Below, piece by piece: positions 58,959-64,000 of a DNA stretch of 64,000 nt (positions are counted from its first letter, which is position 1; each line of letters starts with the position of its first letter). Source of the DNA: CAWHJB01 sp963698715 (lineage in GTDB: Bacteria > Chloroflexota > Anaerolineae > Anaerolineales > UBA4823); the NCBI GenBank assembly GCA_963698715.1, contig CAVORW010000004.1:620001-684000 (forward strand), in the 5' to 3' direction. Below the pieces are notes generated by a model. The model ran no database searches. It saw only the letters and a program-made list of their open reading frames with translations, and had not been told where the DNA came from. A program made the position numbers and the translations under genes.

Positions 58959-59879
58959 TTATGGCTTCAGTATGTTGATTGCGCTCTGGCTGCGGCGTTT
59001 CTCAAGCCAGCTTTGCAGCGCCCTGGTTTGCAAAACCCGGTGAGCATCAGGTGTTAATGGGTGATTCTCATCTCGTCCTATCACCTGAAGAATGTGATAG
59101 CCTGCTGCTGTCTCAACGATACCAGTGATTTGGCCAGGCTCCAGGCTAAACAAGGCTTCATCCAATCTGGAATCCGTGAGATACCCAAATGGGAACCAAC
59201 CCAAATCGCCCTGATTTACCGGGTCGTACTGCGACGCCAATTTAGCCAAATCTTCACCACGTATCAAACTGTCGAGTACCTGCTGCGCTTCTTCCAGATT
59301 GTCGAGCAAAATCTGGCGGGCATGGATTTGATCGGCTGTTTCCGGCACCTCTGCAACAATCAGATCTCGCATCCAGGCGGCAGAAATAGCCTGTTTCAGA
59401 GCCTGGCGAAAATCAGCTTCACGGTAGCCATTCTCAGACATCCAATTCGCGAGTGATTGCTGATCGCCCAGTTGGGCTATTCTTTCATCCAACAGTGCTT
59501 CATCAACTTGATAGCCATTTTCCCGAGCTGCCTGAGCCAGTAAACTTTCATCTATCAAATTGTTCAACACCCGGGCCTCAATCTCAGTTGTGATCTCCCC
59601 ACCAACCCCTGCCTGATAACGCGCCAGCTCTGCCTGAAAAATTGCCAGGGGTATGCCTTCTCCATTCACCTCGGCTGCTAAGGGCAGCGGGGTAAGGGAA
59701 GGTTGGAAAGGAGTCAGGGTCAGAGTCGCCGGTCTTACAGTAGGCACTGGTGAACTCACTACTGCATCCGTTGCAGGTGTTATGCCATCTCCTCGGCTGC
59801 ACCCGCTGATCGAAATGGTAAGAAAGGCGAATACCCAAAAACAGGGTAAAATTTTTGATAGATTAATTATTCGGTTCAT
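58959..59879 (-). CDS. Parvulin-type peptidyl-prolyl isomerase lipoprotein
   Basis: 306 residues. Signal peptide with lipobox SISGC (about residues 22-26), a Thr/Pro linker, a SurA-like N-terminal helical domain (about 70-180; LARYQAGVGG, LNNLIDESLLAQAARENGYQ), and a rotamase domain (about 185-285; IHARQILLDNLEEAQQVL, GDLGWFPFGYL, GYHILQVIGRDE). It should fold exported proteins at the outer face of the membrane, as PrsA does. ATG 59879 is chosen over 59903. Confidence 0.9.
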   Translation of the reverse strand: MNRIINLSKILPCFWVFAFLTISISGCSRGDGITPATDAVVSSPVPTVRPATLTLTPFQPSLTPLPLAAEVNGEGIPLAIFQAELARYQAGVGGEITTEIEARVLNNLIDESLLAQAARENGYQVDEALLDERIAQLGDQQSLANWMSENGYREADFRQALKQAISAAWMRDLIVAEVPETADQIHARQILLDNLEEAQQVLDSLIRGEDLAKLASQYDPVNQGDLGWFPFGYLTDSRLDEALFSLEPGQITGIVETAAGYHILQVIGRDENHPLTPDAHRVLQTRALQSWLEKRRSQSAINILKP

Positions 59880-59930
59880 ACGTTGACCGATTATAACCTG
59901 CACTGTCGCTCTTCAGAAATTTCTGTGATT

Positions 59931-59979
59931 TGTCCCAAGTTTGGGTGCAACAACAGGACTTCCCAAAGACCCAGCACCA
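59931..59979. repeat. Intergenic palindromic element, copy E (diverged)
   Basis: CCCAAGTTTGGGTGCAA followed by CAACAGGACTTCCCAAAGAC matches the arms of the 48268 element in order and spacing, with several changes. Confidence 0.4.
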
Positions 59980-60054
59980 CTAGATTGTAGCATTTCATTA
60001 TAGAAGTTACAATTAGGGTCGATAAAATTGTAAGGCCATGAAAAGAGACCATCT

Positions 60055-60774
60055 ATGCAGCGCACTACCCTCAGGTCTATCGTCCGCGTTCTTTTTAAGC
60101 ACTTAAGCCACCTGGAAGTGGTTGGGCTGGATAATCTTCCCGCTGATAGCAGCTACATTCTGGCGGTCAACCACCTCGGGCGGCTGGATGCTCCACTGGT
60201 ATTCTCTTTAGTCGAGCGTGAGCGCCTAAGTGCGCTGGTCGCCGACAAATATCAAAGCAGCCCTTTTTTTCGATGGATCGTCAACCAGGTGAACGGAATC
60301 TGGATTAATCGAGATGAGGCTGATATTCGAGCCTTGAAAGCCGCCCGAGATTATTTGAATGCTGGAGGTGTCTTGGGGATAGCGCCGGAAGGTACCCGAA
60401 GCCAAACTGGTAAGCTGCAGGAAGCTAAAACGGGCGTGGCTTATCTGGCAGATAAAGCCAACGTTCCAGTCATTCCGGTCGGTATCTGTGGGACCCAAAT
60501 GGCCCTCACTGAACTGCTGAAATTTCGCCGCCCTAAAATCCGAATCGTTTTTGGCGAACCACTCAAATTGGAGCCAATCAACCGGAGCACACGGGCCGCT
60601 AACTTGCAACGCAACTCTGATGAAATCATGTGCAGGATTGCGGCCTTGCTGCCTTCGGAGTATCACGGAGTCTATCAGGATCATCCCCGTTTGCAGGCGC
60701 TCCTGGCTGAGCAATCCGGCTCAAAGAGTAAACCAGACCAACAAGCTGAGTCCACCTCTGTCGTTCTGGAATGA
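60055..60774 (+). CDS. plsC: 1-acyl-sn-glycerol-3-phosphate acyltransferase
   Basis: 239 residues. The acyltransferase motifs are NHLGRLDAP (the HxxxxD site), NGIWINRDEADIRAL, PEGTRSQTGKLQEAKTG and VPVIPVGI. It adds the second acyl chain to lysophosphatidate, giving phosphatidic acid. No transmembrane N-terminus is obvious, so membrane contact is probably peripheral. The C-terminus (about 205-239) is a charged tail. No ribosome binding site is clear, and ATG 60038 is out of frame. Confidence 0.92.
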   Translation: MQRTTLRSIVRVLFKHLSHLEVVGLDNLPADSSYILAVNHLGRLDAPLVFSLVERERLSALVADKYQSSPFFRWIVNQVNGIWINRDEADIRALKAARDYLNAGGVLGIAPEGTRSQTGKLQEAKTGVAYLADKANVPVIPVGICGTQMALTELLKFRRPKIRIVFGEPLKLEPINRSTRAANLQRNSDEIMCRIAALLPSEYHGVYQDHPRLQALLAEQSGSKSKPDQQAESTSVVLE

Positions 60775-60861
60775 TAGTAAGTATTAATTGTAGAGCGGCT
60801 CGGGGGTCCCAAAATGCCTCGAGTGGCTGTGCAAATAATAAATTCAAGTGAGGAGATGCTG

Positions 60862-61470
60862 ATGACTGTTAATACGGAAACTCTACGAGCGTTGCAGCAA
60901 GAGAACCTGCGCCTGAAGAGCGAGAACCAGGATCTGCATACTGAACTTACCCATTTGCGGCAAGCCATCAGAGCGTTGAGTGAGCTTCAACAGAATCTTG
61001 ACTTTATAACAGTTCAGACGAATGTCTTTGCGTTAATCAACCGCATTCTATCATCCGCACTGGATGCGGTTGACTCGCAGGATGGTTCGCTCCAGCTGCT
61101 GGATGAGGAGGCTCATGAACTGGTTTTCGTTGAAGTCCAGGGGGCAGCCCGCGACCGACTGCTCAACTATCGGATGCCTGACCACGAAGGCATTGCCGGC
61201 TGGGTAGTCGCCAATCATAAGCCTCGCCTGGTTCCGGATACATATCAAGAGCCGGTATTTTCACCCCTGGTAGATCGTAAGATAGGGTTCAGAACAAATT
61301 CCTTAATCTGCGTACCCCTGCTCGACCAGGAACGGATTATTGGCGTAATTGAAGCAGTCAACACCCGCTCGGGGGATCCTTTCAAAGAAAACGACCTGGA
61401 TATTCTGTTGTTAGTGGCCCAGTTGGCAAGCCTGGCAATCGTGAAAGCAGAAGGGAAGCGATCAATTTAG
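60862..61470 (+). CDS. GAF-domain protein with N-terminal coiled coil
   Basis: 202 residues from ATG 60862, with GAGGAG six bases upstream. A coiled coil (about 5-45, LRALQQENLRLKSENQDLHT) leads to a GAF domain (about 50-195; GIAGWVVANHKPRLVPDT, SLICVPLLDQERIIGVIEAV). GAF domains bind small ligands or sense redox state. No output domain is present, so it probably acts by partner binding or dimerisation. It follows plsC on the same strand. Confidence 0.87.
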   Translation: MTVNTETLRALQQENLRLKSENQDLHTELTHLRQAIRALSELQQNLDFITVQTNVFALINRILSSALDAVDSQDGSLQLLDEEAHELVFVEVQGAARDRLLNYRMPDHEGIAGWVVANHKPRLVPDTYQEPVFSPLVDRKIGFRTNSLICVPLLDQERIIGVIEAVNTRSGDPFKENDLDILLLVAQLASLAIVKAEGKRSI

Positions 61471-61551
61471 CATGGCCTGCCCGAAACCAGATTGTGGCAG
61501 TCTGGTGCAGATGATCCCAAAACTAATATACGCCCAACTGAAGCTTGCGAC

Positions 61552-61579
61552 TTGACAGAAGTATGTTTTTGGAGATAAT
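61552..61579 (+). promoter_or_regulatory. Sigma-70-type promoter of the pheS leader
   Basis: TTGACA (61552-61557) and GATAAT (61574-61579) are separated by 16 bases. The expected start is about 61586, giving a leader of about 435 bases that contains the T-box. Confidence 0.75.
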
Positions 61580-61585
61580 TAGATC

Positions 61586-61950
61586 CAACGTCATAAAGCG
61601 ATGACGGAGGAAAGTAGGCCAGGTGCAACGATAAATTCGTTCACCGAATCCGACAGGGAGGCCTGGGGCATTGACTGAAACCCCGGCCCGGTGGAAGCTG
61701 GCCGAAGTTCCCTCTCGAGCTTCCCAGGGGAACTGTCAGGCGTAGAAACCAAATCCGACGCCTCAAGAAGGCCTGACACAGTAGTTTGGGACGCTGCCTC
61801 AGCGTTATTGGAGGAACCAATCGCCATTCGTAGACTGTAAGTCAGTTCTGCCAGGCCGTTGGTGATCGAGTGGGCCGTATATATACGGTCAATGAGGGTG
61901 GTACCGCGGGAAAGCATCCCGTCCCTGTAATGGGCGGGATTTTTTTATTT
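61586..61950 (+). ncRNA. Phenylalanine T-box riboswitch
   Basis: The conserved T-box AGGGTGGTACCGCGGG is at 61895-61910; its TGGT (61899-61902) can pair with the ACCA end of a tRNA with discriminator A. In stem I, GGCCAG (61617-61622) pairs with CTGGCC (61698-61703), and the opposing specifier loop holds UUC at 61708-61710, a Phe codon. A K-turn-like GATGA and AGTA loop-E motif precede it (about 61600-61616). Uncharged tRNA-Phe should favour antitermination and pheST expression. The terminator is at 61916-61947. Confidence 0.92.
61916..61947 (+). terminator. T-box intrinsic terminator
   Basis: ATCCCG-T-CCC (61916-61925), loop TGTAAT, GGGCGGGAT (61932-61940), followed by a run of T to 61947. 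It competes with the antiterminator formed by the T-box sequence. Confidence 0.9.
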
Positions 61951-62021
61951 CCGCCCGAACCGGTCAAGTGATCAGATAGGTTATCGGAGTGCCGCGAGGG
62001 TACAGATGTTATGGAGGAAAA

Positions 62022-63047
62022 ATGCTCGAAGAATTGCATAAGGTCGAACAATCGGCTCAGGCTGACCTGAACCTGATCCAGAACGAAGAGGCACTTCAGC
62101 AATGGAGGGTCGTCCATCTCGGTCGCAGTTCAGCCCTGATGAGGGTCTTCGATAAACTTGGCAGCCTGGCAAAAGAAGAACGCCCGATTATCGGACGCCG
62201 GGCGAATGAAGTCAAACAGACCCTGGAGCGAGCTTATACGGAAAAGAACGAACAACTGCGCCAGGTCGCGCTCGAACGATCCTTGCAAATGGAAAAATTG
62301 GACGTCACATTGCCGGGCCGGTCAATCCGTCGCGGCAGCCTGCATCCTGCTACCCAGACTTTAAGACAAATTTATCGTATTTTTGGCGATATGGGTTTCC
62401 AGATATACCGTTCGCGTGAGGTTGAAACCGACGAATTCAACTTCGAACTGCTCAATATCCCGGCCCATCATCCGGCCCGCGACATGTGGGATACGTTTCA
62501 TACCAAGTCCCCAGGCGTACTGCTGCGCACCCACACCTCGCCTGGACAAATCCATGTGATGCACGAATACGCTCCCGAACCAATCCGGGTTATACTGCCG
62601 GGGATGTGCTACCGCTACGAACAGGTCAGCGCTCGCTATGAAATGCAGTTCAACCAGGTAGAAGGCCTGGCCATTGAAGAGCATATCACGATGGGTGATC
62701 TCAAAGGGACTCTGAGTGATTTTGCCCGGCGAATGTTTGGTCAGAATGTGAGAACCCGCTTTCGAGCCTCGCATTTCCCGTTCACGGAACCGAGTGCTGA
62801 AATGGATGTGGAATGCTTCCTGTGCAGCGGCGCAGGGTGTGCAGTCTGCAAGGGGACTGGTTGGTTGGAAATCCTTGGCTGCGGAATGGTCCATCCTGCT
62901 GTTCTGCGCAATGGGGGTTACGACCCGCGCAAATACACCGGCTTTGCCTTTGGGATGGGGGCTGAGCGCATTACTATGCTACGCCACCACATAGATGATA
63001 TCCGTTACTTCTGGGGCAACGATTTGCGTTTCCTGGAACAATTTTAG
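62022..63047 (+). CDS. pheS: Phenylalanyl-tRNA synthetase alpha subunit
   Basis: 341 residues, the catalytic subunit of the alpha2-beta2 enzyme. A coiled-coil N-terminus (about 1-85) precedes the class II core: RSREVETDEFNFELLNIPAH, LLRTHTSPGQIHVM, motif 2 CYRYEQVSARYEMQFNQVEG and motif 3 GFAFGMGAERITMLRHHI. A CxxC...CxxC loop (CFLCSGAGCAVC) is present, as in several non-proteobacterial PheS. GGAGG lies just before ATG 62022. Expression is controlled by the T-box. Confidence 0.96.
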   Translation: MLEELHKVEQSAQADLNLIQNEEALQQWRVVHLGRSSALMRVFDKLGSLAKEERPIIGRRANEVKQTLERAYTEKNEQLRQVALERSLQMEKLDVTLPGRSIRRGSLHPATQTLRQIYRIFGDMGFQIYRSREVETDEFNFELLNIPAHHPARDMWDTFHTKSPGVLLRTHTSPGQIHVMHEYAPEPIRVILPGMCYRYEQVSARYEMQFNQVEGLAIEEHITMGDLKGTLSDFARRMFGQNVRTRFRASHFPFTEPSAEMDVECFLCSGAGCAVCKGTGWLEILGCGMVHPAVLRNGGYDPRKYTGFAFGMGAERITMLRHHIDDIRYFWGNDLRFLEQF

Positions 63048-63053
63048 CTTTTT

Positions 63054-63101
63054 AGGAATTTCTGTACTGGTTCGCCCTGATCGCAGAAGTTCCTCAAGAT
63101 C
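63054..63101. repeat. Intergenic palindromic element, copy F (short)
   Basis: AGGAATTTCTG (63054-63064) and CAGAAGTTCCT (about 63091-63101) are near-complementary and resemble the arms of the other copies. It lies in the 74-base gap between pheS and pheT. Confidence 0.45.
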
Positions 63102-63121
63102 CTGAACAAGGAGTGCATGGA

Positions 63122-64000
63122 ATGAAAGTGCCGTTATCCTGGGTGAAAGATTATGTTGAGCTCAGCCTGCCCATTGAGGATCTGGCTTACCGTCTGACTA
63201 TGGCTGGTCTGGAAGTTGAAGAAATCTATTACGTGGGTCTGCCCATGAACGAAGCAGCCGCACACAGACGCGAAACCAAGACCACCGGGATGGAGTGGGA
63301 TCGTGAGAAAATTGTTGTTGCTGCCATTCTGGAAGTGTTGCCCCATCCCAACGCCGACCGGCTGGTGCTGTGCCGCCTCGATGATGGGCAAGTAGAGCAA
63401 ACCGTACTGACCGGCGCGCCCAATCTGTTCGAGTACAAAGGCGCTGGTCGTCTGGAAAAACCACTCAAGGTGGCCTACGCGAAAGAGGGAGCCCGCATTT
63501 TCGATGGGCACCAACCCGGACAAGTACTCACCACGCTGAAAAGAGCAAAAATTCGGGGCATTGAATCGTATTCTATGGTTTGCTCCGAGAAAGAATTAGG
63601 CATCTCAGATGAGCATGAGGGCATTATCATTCTCGATGATGACGCCCCTTTAGGTATGCCTCTGGCGGATTATATGGGTGATGCGGTGCTTGATATCGCC
63701 ATCACACCTAATATCGCCCGAAATGCCAATATCCTGGGGGTCGCGCGCGAAATAGCAGCTCTAACCGGTCAGCCATTTTCTACACTGGATACCTCGTTCA
63801 AAGCCGATGGCCCTTCGATCGAAGGTCAAGCAGCCATCGAAATCACCGAACCTGAACTCAACCCCCGTTTTGTTTTAGGACTGATCCAGAACGTGCAGAT
63901 TCGCCCCAGCCCTTATTGGGTTCAGCGCAGGCTGCGGCTGGCCGGTATGCGCCCGATCAACAATATCGTTGATACGACCAATTATGTGATGCTGGAAGTC
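63122..64000 (+). CDS. pheT: Phenylalanyl-tRNA synthetase beta subunit (partial, runs off the window)
   Basis: The first 293 residues. It starts MKVPLSWVKDYVELSLPIED at ATG 63122, with AAGGAG eight bases upstream. The tRNA-binding EMAP-like domain (about 60-180) contains ILEVLPHPNADRLVLCRLDD and SYSMVCSEKELGISDEHEG. The B1/B5 region begins with ITPNIARNANILGVAREIAAL, and the last residues (RPINNIVDTTNYVMLEV) are the conserved B3/4 entry. It forms an operon with pheS. The C-terminal part, including the anticodon-binding domain, is outside. Confidence 0.96.
   Translation, partial: MKVPLSWVKDYVELSLPIEDLAYRLTMAGLEVEEIYYVGLPMNEAAAHRRETKTTGMEWDREKIVVAAILEVLPHPNADRLVLCRLDDGQVEQTVLTGAPNLFEYKGAGRLEKPLKVAYAKEGARIFDGHQPGQVLTTLKRAKIRGIESYSMVCSEKELGISDEHEGIIILDDDAPLGMPLADYMGDAVLDIAITPNIARNANILGVAREIAALTGQPFSTLDTSFKADGPSIEGQAAIEITEPELNPRFVLGLIQNVQIRPSPYWVQRRLRLAGMRPINNIVDTTNYVMLEV

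Overview
The window looks like chromosome from a member of the Chloroflexota, most likely an Anaerolineae-type genome. This is an inference: there is no rRNA gene here. It rests on moderate GC, membrane-anchored proteins with Pro/Thr-rich linkers, DUF5671-type membrane repeats, a SpoVS homologue, a phenylalanine T-box leader, frequent TTG starts and several promoters placed directly on start codons. No CRISPR array, tRNA, rRNA or prophage was seen.

Layout. 1-9.2 kb: tail of an unknown gene, an FHA membrane protein, lipB with a secreted M28 peptidase, clpB, and the proBA operon. 9.3-15.8 kb: a secreted phosphodiester-glycosidase-like protein, a methyltransferase remnant coupled to a GNAT gene, two HtrA-like proteases followed by a LuxR-type regulator with a degenerate receiver, a SlyD-like isomerase with a very acidic tail, and a small membrane protein. 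15.9-28.9 kb: a secreted protein of about 14 propeller-like repeats, a frameshifted GTPase/DUF697-like gene, a deoxynucleoside kinase, a PEP/pyruvate-binding protein, dnaN, membrane proteins and glutamate dehydrogenase. 29-36.8 kb: gatB, an aminotransferase, a sugar-phosphate nucleotidyltransferase, an aldo/keto reductase, an O-methyltransferase and an M3 peptidase.

36.85-40.11 kb is a nest of mobile elements: a frameshifted IS701-type element (1,496 bp, perfect 19-bp ends, CTAC target duplication) sits in the last codon of an IS66-type element (13-bp ends, near-perfect 8-bp duplication). That element in turn sits inside a roughly 300-bp IS200/IS605-like remnant with paired subterminal hairpins and no tnpB, which could encode an orphan omega-RNA.

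40.2-64 kb: gatCA, a lipoprotein esterase, spoVS, two overlapping paralogous membrane genes, an NBR1-Ig-like lipoprotein, queG, tandem C39-peptidase/TPR genes (the first frameshifted), sbcD, a YqeY protein, a 7TMR-HD phosphohydrolase with ybeY and dgkA, a coupled nfo/uracil-DNA glycosylase pair, a parvulin lipoprotein, plsC, a GAF protein, and pheS-pheT behind a T-box whose specifier reads UUC.

Recurring themes: imperfect palindromic elements in many intergenic gaps; TTGA stop/start overlaps that suggest translational coupling to TTG starts; leaderless-type promoters at lipB, gatC, a C39 gene and yqeY; and single-base homopolymer frameshifts that could be real decay, slippage or assembly error. 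Metabolic themes are proline synthesis, tRNA amidation and charging, queuosine, base-excision repair, cyclic-dinucleotide turnover, envelope lipid synthesis and secreted proteolysis/protein folding.
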